Origin: Proteromonas lacertae
Lineage: Eukaryota; Sar; Bigyra; Opalinata; Proteromonadidae
Assembly: GCA_002245135.1 (NCBI GenBank)
Contig: NGBS01000304.1
Span: 124,001 to 188,000 of the forward strand
Direction of reading: 5' to 3'
Length of the DNA stretch: 64,000 bases
The position numbers and the translations under genes were made by a program. Every line of letters starts with the position of its first letter. The stretch's first letter is position 1. Under the pieces are notes generated by a model. It saw only the letters and a program-made list of their open reading frames with translations, did no database searches and had not been told where the DNA came from. Of this stretch, positions 1 to 11,236 are shown piece by piece.

Positions 1-2
1 CT

Positions 3-524
3 GAAAATACAAGTGGAGTTAGTAATGAATTATCCTCAAAATTAATGCAAGATACAATATCTGGTAAAATAAGAAGATATGGTTCATTTACAAGTGCTTC
101 AATCGAATATGATAGTCCTGTAACAATAAGTAAAGCCAAGAGTTCAAGTAGTGTAGGTGCAATAGTAGGTGGAGTAGTAGGTGGTTTAGCAGCTATCTTG
201 ATAATTGCTGCAGTTGTAGTGATTTATTCTCGAAATCGTACAGTAGTAGTAAGAAAACCGTCAGCTAAATCCACATCTACAACGAAAGGTAAGAAATCTG
301 CTGGAGTTCGAATTGGTAAAACTGAGAATTATTCAAATTTGGGAGATGATGATGAAGATGATGAAGGTGAAGATGGAAAGAAAGTAGAAGAAAAGAAAGA
401 TGAAAAAGCTGTAAGTAAAAAGAGTGATGATAAGAAGAATGAAAAAGCTTTAGCTGAGAAAGAAGAAAGTGATGATGATGAAGATGAAGAAGATGAAAGT
501 GATGATGAAGAAACTGCTCTTTAA
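3..524 (+). CDS. C-terminal part of a type I membrane surface protein (5' truncated)
   Basis: The frame is open from the window edge to a TAA at 522-524, so this is the end of a longer gene. About 35 residues of ectodomain are followed by one membrane helix rich in Gly, Val, Ala and Ile (encoded at about 156-231), then roughly 95 residues of highly charged tail, with Lys in the first half and long Asp/Glu runs in the second. The layout (ectodomain, single helix, Lys/Asp/Glu tail) matches the protein at 61153-64000 at the other end of the window, so both probably belong to one family of surface proteins. The tail is low complexity and gives no function. Certain: membrane anchor and tail. Inferred: family membership. 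Confidence 0.75.
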   Translation, partial: ENTSGVSNELSSKLMQDTISGKIRRYGSFTSASIEYDSPVTISKAKSSSSVGAIVGGVVGGLAAILIIAAVVVIYSRNRTVVVRKPSAKSTSTTKGKKSAGVRIGKTENYSNLGDDDEDDEGEDGKKVEEKKDEKAVSKKSDDKKNEKALAEKEESDDDEDEEDESDDEETAL

Positions 525-634
525 AAAGAAATCATTATTACTATTGAACTATAGACAAAATATATGAATTTGTTGTTTATTGGGTTTATGAAATAGAATG
601 TTTAAAAATAAAAGAAACATATTATTCTTATTCT

Positions 635-2433
635 CTAATTATTCTCATATATCTTTATTCCATGTTCTATAGCTGCAGCTATTCTATCTAATAAATCACT
701 CAATATCATTCTATGTTCTGGTGAAATTAAATTCTCATCTCTCATCATATTTACTTCTTTTTACACATAATTAAAGAATTATTTTTATCATCAAAAGATA
801 AAAAAGATATTTCTTTCTTCAATAGAGATTCATATAATGCTTTACCTCTAACTAAATTTGGACTAATTGCATTATTAGCACTCCAATAATATTTCAATGA
901 TTCATTTATACTTTCAATATAACTAATCAAATTACTGAGTATTTGGTTTGAATTATTTACTCTTTTATTGAAATTATTATTATTACTATTATTATTTGGT
1001 TTTTGTGGATAAAGATTGATTAATATCTGTAATGGATTTACCACTGATTCAAATGTGTTTGATAGATTTGGTTTGTAGTTATTTATTTGTTCAATAAATG
1101 ATTCAATTGTATATCTAATATAATAAATCAAATAATACATACATTTGTTTTGAAGTATTATTACTCTCATTAATATCATTTACTATATTCCTATTTGGTT
1201 GTATGATACCTATATTTATTGGTATTGTTTGTAGCTTTTCTTTAGGTATTAAATCATTCTCACAGTTTTCTAATCTTCGCTTCATTAATACATCTTTATG
1301 AGGTTCTTTTTCCATTCTTTCTAACGTATTATAACTTATTTTATTAATCTCTGAGATTGCTTTATAATACTTTTGTTTTTGATTTAATAATTCTCCTTGT
1401 TCTATATATATATATTAATAATTATATACTTATATTGGAAGGTAATTCTCTATTTTCCCATTCATTCATTGGATCTGTCAACGGTTCTTTAATAATTTCA
1501 TCATCTAATGTTGATACTAAATTCACATCTGATACTACATAATCATCTATTGTTAATAAATAATATCTAATAATAATAAATTATACTAATTTCACGTTTG
1601 GTATATTTCTTTGGTGGTTCTAATACTTCACTTGTTTCAACTCGATCTCTTTTTCTATAGAAATACATTCTTGCAATTTCTTCCCAAAATTCTTTTTCTG
1701 ATTTTAATATTCCTACTTCTTTATCATGTAAATTCTTTATTTTTGGAAACATCTGGAAGATTCGTAAGATGATATCTGATGTTATTTCTATTTTTAAATT
1801 TCCCTAATTTACAGATATTATTTTTTATTTATATACACTTTCATCTTCAGTAATAAATTCATTAAAGAAAGTTATTGTTCTTTTATCTGGATTTGTAAGT
1901 TCAGTTATTTCTTTTTCTTTTAATACATCTTGATGATTATACCACCATTCAACATACGATATACTCTTTGATAATACTTCTTCATTATAAAAACTCTCTA
2001 ATTCAATATCTTGCTTTAATATACCATCTGATTTGAATTTATCTGGAGGTTCTATTCTCTATTAATGTATTTAAATATACCAAATCCAGATTTTATTATT
2101 TTTATTATATTTACTATTCGTGTAATTAATTTTTCATTTGGAAAAGTGAATATGCACATCTGAGAAGAGGTTAGAACTAATCTCACCTTGTTACTTTTAT
2201 TTTGAGCTTCTATATATTATAAATTCATTATATATGCTTTCAATATCTGATTTCGGTATTATAGATACACCTACTGTGTTGTCATAAGGAACGAACTTCA
2301 AACCTGTAATATAAAAGTAAAGTTTCCCTTCATGTGCTTTATTTTCCTTATTTGCATATATTGTTTCTGTTTCAAGGATTATTTCATTTTCTATTGACAT
2401 TAATTTCGATGAGAAAAGTTCAAGCCTATTCAA
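635..2433 (-). CDS. GTF2H1: TFIIH core subunit p62/Tfb1
   Basis: Subunit of the TFIIH core, acting in RNA polymerase II promoter opening and nucleotide excision repair. Eight exons (minus strand, given in plus coordinates) read through without a stop: 2238-2433, 2081-2209, 1837-2051, 1587-1803, 1430-1546, 1143-1401, 767-1114 and 635-740, coding 528 residues against 548 in human p62. The first two exons form the N-terminal PH domain; exon 3 and exon 4 each carry a BSD-like segment, the second with the family's EKEFW core followed by RMYFYRKRD; the last two exons match the C-terminal helical region. Introns are 26-40 nt. The first (2210-2237) begins GC rather than GT. The ATG at 2431-2433 is the first in frame. 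The assignment rests on the order and spacing of these blocks. Confidence 0.85.
2210..2237 (-). other. GC-AG intron in the TFIIH p62 gene
   Basis: Removing exactly these 28 nt, which begin GC and end AG on the coding strand, restores the PH-domain reading frame between a conserved Asp-Ile-Glu and the following beta strand. No GT in this short interval gives the right phase without also removing conserved residues. The remaining introns of the gene start with GT. Confidence 0.65.
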
Positions 2434-2523
2434 ACATAATATTAAAATATATTCGTTTCGTTATACTTGTTTGGATGTTTTTTCAGTCTATAAAGATGTA
2501 TATAGAATAAGAATAATACAGTT

Positions 2524-2896
2524 AGTTTAAAGAATACAAGCGTATTGAAAATAGCAAATACAAATCTTAAAAAGCGCTTGTTTTCTACAAATAATAACTC
2601 AGAGTGTGTAAAACTAGAAATTTGTCGAAATTTTGTAAAATTTATACTGTTTATTGGATGTATATGTGGTGTAAGTATTTTAGGGGTAATAATTTATGAA
2701 GAAGAGAGATATAAGTATATTCTTAAGTTTTATTCTTGAATTACTTGTTTTTATTGATAATAGAATAAACATAATAATCGAATATTTGATTTATTATCAG
2801 ATATTGTCAGTTGATCAACAAAATACCTCCAAAAAACAAATATATCCGTTTCTTCTTCTTTTTTCTTCTTCTTTCTTTACAGTACTCTTCTTTTAA
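2524..2896 (+). CDS. Possible small two-helix membrane protein, start unresolved
   Basis: An open frame from 2524 runs through a hydrophobic segment (encoded at about 2635-2695) to a plausible donor at 2715 (GTATATTC). Joining this to an acceptor ending at 2763 continues in frame through a second hydrophobic stretch to a TAA at 2894-2896. No ATG could be joined to the 5' end in phase. A strong polypyrimidine acceptor (CTTTACAG) near 2881 offers a different 3' exon, so the structure is ambiguous. It lies between two genes transcribed leftwards. No family was recognised. It may be untranslated sequence. Confidence 0.25.
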
Positions 2897-3055
2897 GGAG
2901 TTATTTAATCAAATAAACACCAAATATAACGTTATGGTTATGGATTAATATTAGCAAACTTTGTAATCAAGTTTATAGTTTACATTATTTTTCAAGTAAA
3001 TCTATCCCTCTATAATAGCCATAAATAAATAAAATAAAACGATTAATTAAGATTA

Positions 3056-4166
3056 TTATTTCTTCATTAACAATCCATTAAAAAAATCAAATCGATTTCC
3101 ATCAGGATATAACTCATGTTCAATACCATCATCACTGACACCAATTAAATAACCACTTTCACTAACTCCTTTTATCTTAATTTTCTCAGATTTATCATTA
3201 TCATATTTAATCTGCACTTCCTGTCCAGTATGCATCCAATATTGTAAATATTCAGGAATCAATGGACGAAATCCATTTATTTTATATTTTTCAAACATTT
3301 TATCAAACTCATTAAAAAACATTGCTAATATTTCTTCTCTAGTAACTTCAGGTTGAATTGATTGTGAAATATACTCTTCATTGATAAGATCTTGTATTGA
3401 AATTGTTGGTTTTTGATTACTTATATTAATTCCAAACCCACATGTTACATCAAATAGTAAATTACTATCATATTTTGATTGACATAATATTCCTCCAATT
3501 TTATATTTCCTTTTAGCATATATATCATTAGGCCATTTGATAGAAATGTCTAAATTCTTACAACAATCTATCTTTTGTAGAACTCTGATAAATGCGATTG
3601 ATATTAGATATTGAATTTGTGGTAGATATTCTGGTTTCTTTATTGATATTTTATAAGAGAAGGTTAAACATCCATAAGGATTCTCCCAACTGTTTCCACT
3701 CCTTCCTATACCACTTTGTTGATAATCACAAACGCAAATTACATTATCTATATTTTGAAAATATGTGTTTAACACAGTTTGAGTTCCTGGTAATATTGGA
3801 GCATAAATAATAGGACGTTTGATTGAAGGATCTAGTTTTTCATAGAATTTGATTATATCAAATGTTTTACCATTTAATGGATTTTCATTAGCATATTCTT
3901 GCCAATATGAAGATGCTACTTTTTTATATCTATTCTAGATATTGAAATAACTAATACTCCTGTAAAGTGAAATATTTTGGTATTTGTGTGAGTTTACATG
4001 CTATTAGAATTTATTATTCTATAGTATACTCTCAGAATTATCACAACATTCTTGCCATCTCTCTGATAGTGTGTCTTGAAGTGCTTTCTTCTCTATATTA
4101 TCATGTACAATCTATTATTATCTCAAATATGAATGTTTATACAAGAATAGAATCACGGACTGACAT
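3056..4166 (-). CDS. HLCS: Biotin-protein ligase (holocarboxylase synthetase), catalytic domain
   Basis: Attaches biotin to carboxylases through biotinyl-5'-AMP. The last exon (3056-3934) is secure and holds the whole catalytic domain: the biotin/ATP loop appears as SGIGRSGNSW (family GRGRxxxxW), then KWPNDIY and KIGGILCQS with the active-site lysine, then GFGINISNQKPT, and the C-terminal barrel. Upstream coding sequence on the same strand is likely to begin at the ATG at 4164-4166, with small exons separated by GTAT..ATAG introns, but I could not join them to the last exon in phase, so the N-terminus is unresolved. No long N-terminal regulatory domain like the human one is visible. The arrangement suggests a short eukaryotic enzyme. 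Confidence 0.8.
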
Positions 4167-4285
4167 ATAAAATGATAAAACAAAATTAAGAATTTTCTTA
4201 GTATTTTCAAGAATAATCCTACAAAAAAACACATTTAAAAAAATAAGTTTTAAAAATTTAAAATAAATAATTAAGCTCATCCAAG

Positions 4286-5410
4286 TTAATCAATTTTATG
4301 GCTTTCAAGACATTTAGGATTTAAAGATTCATTATTCACTAAAAATGAAATAAATAACTGCAAAACTATCTGTATAAAGACAGCAATACATAATAAAACA
4401 ACCATACAATCCCAATAATTATTTCTAATCCATGTAAGGAAAAATAAAACAACAATCAAACAAATATACATCCATTTCACAATCATTTGAGTTTTCTTAT
4501 AAAACATAAACAAAAAATAAAATCCTTTTTGTAGACCATCATCAGGAACTATTTTATTATATTTACCAATTGATTTATAATATTCTCCATTATATTCAAC
4601 TATAATATCATTGTAATAGTTAGTATTTGCTTTCCATCTTTGTATATTATGATATTTTAATATTTTAGAAGATTCTTCTTTATTTATTAATTCCCAGCTT
4701 CCGCTACATTCTAATATTGGAATTAAATAATTGGAAGTTTCTAGAATCCATTTGTAAAAAGTAATTAATAATATTATTCCAGAGAGAAATATAATATTTA
4801 TAAGTGATTGAACTGTATCTACTAAAATATCATCTTCAGAAATAAAATATGAAAATATTATCCCTTCTGTTATACCGATTGATAATTGACAGATGAATTT
4901 GATTGTGTATAATTCGTTTGGTATTAATGGGTAATATAAATATATAATAAATCTAAATTAATAATAATTAATAAAAATATACATGATTGTGATGAATACA
5001 AATGCACCTCGTGATACAGTGGTATGTAATGAGATTGGACATAACGATATTGTTAGTAACATAAAGATGAAGGTTATATTAAACATCATTTTTTCATTTG
5101 ATCTGAAAAAGCTTCTAATAAATTGAAATATTGTCATTATGAAAATCCATGAAGATACTAAAATATATTTTCTAGAAAATATCTAGAGATTATAAATTTT
5201 ATGATAAGATATAGATACATCTAAATTGATAGAATAATATGATATAGCTAAGCAGCAACAAATTGTAAATGAGTAAAAGAACTCAAACCATTCCAAAGTA
5301 ACATTATCATACTGTAAGAACTCTTTTTCTTTGTATTTAATTCCACTAACGTTTTGATTTTCATCATGACTATGTATCTGAAAGCTCTTTTTGGTTGTAT
5401 GCCTCTTCAT
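4286..5410 (-). CDS. TMEM39: TMEM39 family multi-pass membrane protein
   Basis: Three exons, 5219-5410, 4983-5182 and 4286-4952, with introns of 36 and 30 nt, code 352 residues and several membrane helices. The C-terminal third matches the TMEM39 signature block by block: YYKSIGKYN, then a Val-Pro, then FYFLF directly before two further helices; these correspond to the conserved YKAVGPYN, VPS and FHFLF of the human proteins. Human TMEM39A is about 488 residues, so this version is shorter at the N-terminus. Family members are ER proteins linked in animals to autophagy (SAC1 trafficking) and secretion of large cargo; that role here is inference. Start at the ATG at 5408-5410. Confidence 0.72.
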
Positions 5411-5529
5411 TATCAAGAAATAAAAAAATATAGAATCAAACCTTCAAGCTTGTATTATTATGTATTTTCTATTTCTTCACAAAAACATAATATACAATGT
5501 AAAATAATAAAGAACGATGAATTATATAC

Positions 5530-7303
5530 TCACTCTATATATGTTTTAAGAAAATCTAACAACTGTTTAATGTCTTTATAAGAAGATAAATAACCTAGTG
5601 ATATTCTAACAGCACCAGTAGCTTTATTCTCAATAATATCAGTTTCATCAGCACAAGATGTTCTTACTCTTGCCATTCTATTAATTAAATAGATTATATG
5701 AATAAATACCTTTTAAAAGTCTCATCAGTAACATTTAAATAATGTCTACAAGCACCAGGATTACAATTACAGCCAGTTCTAAAATGAATTTTTTGTTTTG
5801 CAGATTTCATTTGAATTCCATGATATCCTATATAAGATCCATTTTTATGTCTTAAATTCATGGCAATTATTCCACCTTGAATAGATGAGTCATTCTTATA
5901 ATGATTTCCATATATTTCACATAATGGTTTACCGTTTGAATGTTTTAATTCAATGAGTTTACTGTATAAATAGGATGTTAATGAGTAAACGTGTTTGGAG
6001 ATTTTATCAATTCCTAATTCGTTTAGTGATTGATAACCGTATCTTAATGCAGCGATATTTAAGAAATTGATTGTTCCATCTTCGAATTTGGAACATGGTT
6101 CAGCCTATATATGTATAATATAATTATAATAAAAAAGTAATAAAATAAAATAGTCAAAAATAGTGAAATAATATAATTAAAAAAGAAAAAGAAGAAAGAG
6201 TAAAATATAATAATAATAATAATAATGGATATATACATGAAACAAGCAAAACTGACTCTCTTCTGAAGCATACACTACAGTGCCACCACCAAAATATTTC
6301 TTTCTCATGAAATTGGTCATATCATTTCTCACTAATAAAGCACCTAAACCAGTAGGAAAACCAAACATTTTATAAAATGATAAAGTAACAAAATCTGGTT
6401 TGTATTTATGTAAATCTAATCTTTGAGTTGGAGCAAATGCAGCTGCATCTAATAACACTTTCCATTCATGATTCTATAGAAAATAAAAAAGATCAATACA
6501 ATTCCTCTTTCAAAATCACATTCTAACAATGTGTTATCATGTATTGCTTCAATCCATTCTAAGGGATATTTCACTCCTGCAAAATTTTCTTCTGCTGGAT
6601 AAGCAAATAAACTGTAGATTGTTGTGGTATTGAATGTTCTGTATGGATTTCGTTCCTTTTCTAGTAATTGACATTGTGATTTTGTTGGTAACATTTCTGG
6701 TGGTACACTTTTCCATTGAACACCGAATTCACTTGCAATTTCACGAATTCCTAAAACACTGTTGTGGTTTTCTCGTAAATAAAGATATCTACTTCTGTTA
6801 GTCCATGGAAATGAATCTCCTACTAACCTTAAAGCTGCTGTTGTACCACTTGTGAAAATTACTTGATATTCTGCTTGAGTTGTGTTAAAAAAATTTAGAA
6901 CTAAATCTCTTGCAGTATTTACCTATTTCATATGTATTAATACTATATAAATTAATACAGCATGACTTGTTCTTAAACTTGATGGATTTATACTATGAGT
7001 ATTACCATACAGATTATTTGATAACTCTCTCATCACAGAATCAAGCTGAGACTTACGATATACACCAGCTCCTGTGTAATCAAGATATGCATCATGCTTA
7101 GCTCTTTGAAGGTCCTTTTCCAATATTTCATCTAGTTTACCATCATACCCGTAATCTGGATAGTTTTTCATGAAATCGAAGAATTCAACATCTGTAACTT
7201 CATCGTCTGGTCTTAGAACATCTTTGATAAAGTCTTCATAGTCAAACCCCTCATCGTAACAAAACACAGATAAACATAAAAAGAAGATAACGATGAACTT
7301 CAT
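5530..7303 (-). CDS. MOCOS-type NifS-like PLP enzyme with signal peptide, no MOSC domain
   Basis: Five exons (6959-7303, 6500-6922, 6237-6473, 5710-6104, 5530-5677) code 515 residues, all in frame with GT-AG introns (one of 132 nt). The protein matches the N-terminal cysteine-desulfurase-like half of molybdenum cofactor sulfurase: an AYLDYTGAG block, FTSGTTAALRLVG, FAYPAEENFAGVKYPL, the PLP-lysine motif SFYKMFGFPTGLGALL (about K291), FGGGTVVYAS, and the catalytic-cysteine loop RTGCNCNPGAC. The MOSC domain that normally follows is absent. The first 15 residues form a clear hydrophobic signal peptide, unexpected for a cytosolic sulfurase. A secreted or vesicular sulfur-transfer enzyme or a diverged class V aminotransferase are both possible. 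Confidence 0.8.
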
Positions 7304-7682
7304 AAATCAAGAAAAAGAGTAAGTGAAATTTTATTGGTCCAAATGTTGGATTTTTATTTAACAAAAAAAGAAAGGTTTTCACACTTGTGTTGTTTACAAT
7401 AAACAATATTTTTGTAAAATTTTATAGATAAGCTTTCAATCTAGCCATACAATATAAAAAATACTTTGCTGCTATCGTATAGCAGTATATTTATTAATTT
7501 TTAGAAGATCATATTGTTCTTATATTATATTATAAAATAATGATAGTAACAATAGAATTGTGATATAAGTGATGATGTAACGAAGAGTAATCAAGCATAA
7601 TGACGAGAAAATGCAAAGAATAACTTTGAAACGGATAAATGCACAAGCCGAGCTTTTCTACAAATCATTTTTTTCTTAAAAT
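7304..7682. promoter_or_regulatory. Divergent promoter region between the MOCOS-like and first TPR genes
   Basis: This 379-bp gene-free interval separates two genes transcribed away from each other. It contains GAAACGGATA at 7628-7637, about 50 nt before the TPR gene start and close to the GAAACGAAT motif seen upstream of several other genes in the window, and a CAAGCC just after it. No RNA gene was recognised. Confidence 0.4.
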
Positions 7683-8369
7683 ATGGATGATCTTGATGCA
7701 GAAACTTTAGATGCAGCTGGATTTGAGGCTATGGGTGAAGGATCATTTGATGATGCGATTAATTATTTCTCTCAAGCTATAGAAAAGAATCCAACTAATG
7801 GAGTGTATTATACAGATAGATGTGCTGGTTATCTAGGGAAACTCAATGTAGAGAAGGCAATAGAAGATGGCAAAAAGGGAGTTGAACTTTGTCCTGATAA
7901 TGCAAGATGTAACATGCAGTTAGGAGTGATTTATGATTTTCAGAAAGAATGGTCAAAAGGATTGGAGTGTTATGAAAAAGGATTAAAGCTTGAGCCAAAC
8001 AACGAAACAATATTAGCGTTAGTGAGGCATGATAAGACGAGACTAAGCAATAGAGGTGAAAATATATTAACAGGTGTAGAATTATTAGAATTTTTAGATT
8101 CAAAGGGCGAAGAAGTAGCATATTTAACAAGATCACCAGAATTGTATTATTTTATAGATGATATAAGTGAAGATTATCAGAATGCTATAAATTACGTTGG
8201 TGATCCAATAATGGATTTATTTATAGAGTATATGAAGAGTGACATAATTCCAGAAAAAGATAAACAAAAGTGGGAAGAAGCAATGAAAGAAATTGAAAGA
8301 AAAGTTGAAGAAGAAAAGAAAAAAGAAGAAGCAGAAGCTGAAGAAGATGATGATGAAGAAAATAATTAA
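7683..8369 (+). CDS. TPR plus STI1-like co-chaperone-type protein, copy 1
   Basis: Intronless, 228 residues. Residues about 8-110 form three tetratricopeptide repeats; residues about 135-200 resemble the Pro/Asp-containing helical DP (STI1) module of Hop/Hip-like co-chaperones; the tail is Lys/Glu-rich ending in an acidic run. The residues that form the Hsp70/Hsp90 carboxylate clamp in Hop (Lys and Asn in repeat 1, Asn in repeat 2, Lys and Arg in repeat 3) are not at the expected places: the repeat-1 GN is GE/GF and the repeat-2 Asn is Asp. It is therefore unlikely to bind an EEVD tail. A tandem paralogue follows at 9011. Confidence 0.7.
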   Translation: MDDLDAETLDAAGFEAMGEGSFDDAINYFSQAIEKNPTNGVYYTDRCAGYLGKLNVEKAIEDGKKGVELCPDNARCNMQLGVIYDFQKEWSKGLECYEKGLKLEPNNETILALVRHDKTRLSNRGENILTGVELLEFLDSKGEEVAYLTRSPELYYFIDDISEDYQNAINYVGDPIMDLFIEYMKSDIIPEKDKQKWEEAMKEIERKVEEEKKKEEAEAEEDDDEENN

Positions 8370-9010
8370 ACTATTTAAATAATAAACTAAATTATACAAA
8401 GTGGTATACTATATTCGTATATTATTACTTACATTAATTTTGTTAATTTTATGATTGATCAACAACATAAAGGATTATAGAAATGAAGAATAATAAACAA
8501 TGAAACGGATATTAATTTAATAATGAATTATTGACTGAATGTATGGTAGATGATGAATGGATTAGCCTATAAAAGAGCGCAAAGCAGTATAATTAATAAT
8601 ATTAGTGAATAGTCTATTTTTAGCCTGAAAGATGGTAATGAATTTACTAGCTTTAATGAAACCAAGATTTATCATTAATATAAAATTATTACTGTCATTA
8701 TATAGGTTGATCTATGTTTATATAATCATTTAAAACGAAAACAGAAATGATATTGTGTGGTGTGATATAATACATCCATATGTTATAAGCAGACTATTAT
8801 ATGAGTAATGTAATAATTGAAGTTTTTGTAGGATAAAAATGTTCTTTGAAATTACAATATGGTATATATTCTAGAAATACAATGATTCATACTCTAGAGT
8901 CTACAGACTTACTTTATATTGTATATTTCTTCACCAATTCTGAAGAATTGAGTGAAGTATCTTTACTGTAAAATTAAAAAATTATAAAAACAAGCCAAAC
9001 ATTCTTAATA
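8370..9010. other. Gene-free spacer between the TPR paralogues
   Basis: About 640 bp of AT-rich sequence. It contains a GAAACGGATA element near 8501-8511, a CCTATAAAAG box near 8567-8576 and AAAACGAAAA near 8733, but no convincing ORF, tRNA or other RNA. The box could belong to a short non-coding transcript; I found no cloverleaf or other supporting structure. Confidence 0.35.
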
Positions 9011-9679
9011 ATGGACGATCTTGATGCTGAAATTATAGATCAACTTGGATATCAAGCTTTGAAAGCAGGAGCATTTAGTCAAGCTATTGCCTTATATACT
9101 AAAGCAATTGAAAAAGATCCTTCAAATGGTATTTATTACACTGACAGATGTGGTGCTTACCTTGGGAATGGTGAAACAGAGAAAGCAATGGAAGATGCTA
9201 AGAAAGGGGTTGAATTATCTCCAAATGATTCTCGATGTAACATGCAATTAGGTATTATATATGATGCTATGAAAGATTATGCAAAGGGGCTAGTATATCA
9301 TGAAAAAGCTTTACAACTAAATCCAAATGATGAAATGATATGGGGTTTAGTAAGACATGATAAAACAAGATTAATGAAAAGAGGTGAAGATGAATTAACG
9401 GGAGTAGAATTTCTAGAATTTCTTGATTCAAAAGGAGAAGAAGGCAAATTATTAACTAGATCACCAGCATTATATCACTTTATAGACGATATAAAGGAGA
9501 ATGTTCAACATGCAATTAACTATTTAGGTAATCCTATATTAGATTTATTCTCAGAGCATATGCTAGGAGGAATTATTCCTCCTGAAGTTGGAGCTAGAAG
9601 AGTTCCATGTGATGTAGCTAGAAGAGAATATGAAAAAACAAGAAGAGAACATCAAAAACAAGAAGATGGAAATAATTGA
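9011..9679 (+). CDS. TPR plus STI1-like co-chaperone-type protein, copy 2
   Basis: Intronless, 222 residues, collinear with the gene at 7683 over about 195 residues, from the shared start MDDLDAE through the TPRs and the STI1-like module. The C-terminal tail differs: it is basic (Arg/Lys/Gln), where copy 1 is acidic. As in copy 1, the carboxylate-clamp positions are not conserved. The pair is a tandem duplication old enough to have diverged throughout, unlike the Hsp70 pair at 27290-30888, where a central tract is nearly identical. A CAAGCC lies about 15-20 nt before the ATG. Confidence 0.7.
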   Translation: MDDLDAEIIDQLGYQALKAGAFSQAIALYTKAIEKDPSNGIYYTDRCGAYLGNGETEKAMEDAKKGVELSPNDSRCNMQLGIIYDAMKDYAKGLVYHEKALQLNPNDEMIWGLVRHDKTRLMKRGEDELTGVEFLEFLDSKGEEGKLLTRSPALYHFIDDIKENVQHAINYLGNPILDLFSEHMLGGIIPPEVGARRVPCDVARREYEKTRREHQKQEDGNN

Positions 9680-9827
9680 TGTGTTTTTAATAAACAAAAA
9701 TATATATATTAAAAAATAAATTATTACTATATATATATTACATTCTACTTGTTTTTATTTTTAAATAAGAAGAATAAAAATGAGATTATTCACACATTCA
9801 TTCATATAACATATTATTTTTCTTTTT

Positions 9828-11236
9828 TTACACAGTTTCATCACTAAAATCTTGTAGCATAGGTAATGGTGTATATGTTCTTCTTTCACTAGAAGGAGTT
9901 GTTGTTCTACAAAAATCAGGAGTTTGTAATGAATAACCAACACAACTACCACAATTTCTATTATTATTGCTACTACTGGAAGGTGAAAATAAATTTGGAA
10001 GTGGGGTTTGTATAAGCGGCGAAAATTGTGGTGAACCAAATATTGTAAATGATGTAGTACTTCGTGTATAAGGAGTAGTAGTTGGACTAACTACCATATT
10101 GTCACAATTAAATGAATTATTATTATTATTATTATTACTATTACTATTCATAATAATAATTCGACTATTTGATCGTGTTGATGATGATGATATATCATTA
10201 TTAGAAGTACAACAACAGCTTTCTATTGAATCATCACTGCTAATTATAGATCGATTATTAATGGGTGTGCTATACATGTAACTGGGAGTCTCTGATAGTG
10301 AAGATATTATTGAATCTCTATGATGATTTCCACAAGGTGTAATAATGTTATTATTCTCAATTATTGGATTTGGTGATGTAAATGGATATTGAATTGGCTT
10401 TACTATAGATGAAGGAGGTGTAATATTACTTTGTTGTTGTTGTTGTAATTGAGGTGGCTGAATATTCTCTTTTTCTTCTTTTATAGAGTTATTATTATTA
10501 CTCAAGTTTGATACAGCAATAGTTGATGTTGGTGATATTGAATCTTTCTTTAATTTTGGTACTATTATAATGATATTAATATATAAATAATGTAATTATA
10601 CATTTATAAGTCTTTTTTAAATCTTTTCGTATATATTTTATCCACTCTTCACTGTCAATTTGCTGTGCTTTTAGTTTCATTACTTTCTTTCTTATACTAC
10701 TGTTCCAATGGTTTTTTATTGCATTATCCGTTCTTCCAGGTAACATTTTAGCGATTTCTGCCCATTTATTACCAAATATATCGTGATATTGTAATATTAT
10801 TTTATCTTCTTCAATTGACCAAGCTGATTTCACAACATCTGGACATAAGTGATTATGCCATCTTTCTCTGCATTGCTTACCTATCCTTCCTGGTAATTTA
10901 GAGGCTATTGACGTCCATTTTCTTGCTCCATTTTGTAGCACAAGCTTGGTTAGTAAATCATCTTCTTCTTTTGTCCAAGGTCCTTTGTGTAAATTTGGAT
11001 TTAATACTTTTTGCCATCTGTGTAGACATTGCACATCTGTTCTATTTGTAAAGTATTCGGCTATTTTCTTCCAATTCTTTCCGCTATGAATCTTTACAGC
11101 CATACGGAGACGTTCATCCTATCAATATAATAATAAATATGATAATATACTTCTTCTTTTGTCCATCTTATTCGTTGTTTAGTTGGTCTATAAAAATTAA
11201 ATGAGAGATTCTAGAATACGTTTCTGAATCTGACAT
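9828..11236 (-). CDS. R1R2R3 (three-repeat) MYB transcription factor
   Basis: Four exons (11220-11236, 11151-11187, 10602-11118, 9828-10561) code 434 residues. Three consecutive SANT/Myb repeats occupy about residues 9-165: the first begins [12 protein letters not shown], the second [12 protein letters not shown] ending in [11 protein letters not shown], the third [12 protein letters not shown] ending in [10 protein letters not shown]. This is the arrangement of animal c-Myb and plant MYB3R. The remaining ~250 residues are low complexity (Asn, Ser, Thr, Gln) with many Ser-Pro and Thr-Pro pairs, suitable for Cdk-type phosphorylation. MYB3R proteins commonly control cell-cycle genes; target genes here are unknown. 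Introns are 32, 32 and 40 nt. Confidence 0.88.

Noticed and set aside
1357-1542. 61-residue plus-strand ORF
   Set aside because: Antisense to TFIIH p62 exons 5-6 and their intron.
5354-5581. 75-residue plus-strand ORF
   Set aside because: It overlaps the first TMEM39 exon and the end of the MOCOS-like gene on the other strand and has no coding character.
8540-8700. Possible tRNA or snRNA near a CCTATAAAAG box
   Set aside because: No cloverleaf, no A and B boxes and no snRNA core could be found by eye.
9761-10039. 92-residue minus-strand ORF overlapping the MYB C-terminus
   Set aside because: The MYB frame (9828-10561) continues the Myb exons in phase and has the Ser/Thr-Pro pattern; the other is a shadow.
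10099-10281. Leu/Ile-rich plus-strand ORF that looks like a membrane protein
   Set aside because: It is the antisense of the (AAT)n-coded Asn/Ser tract of the MYB gene.
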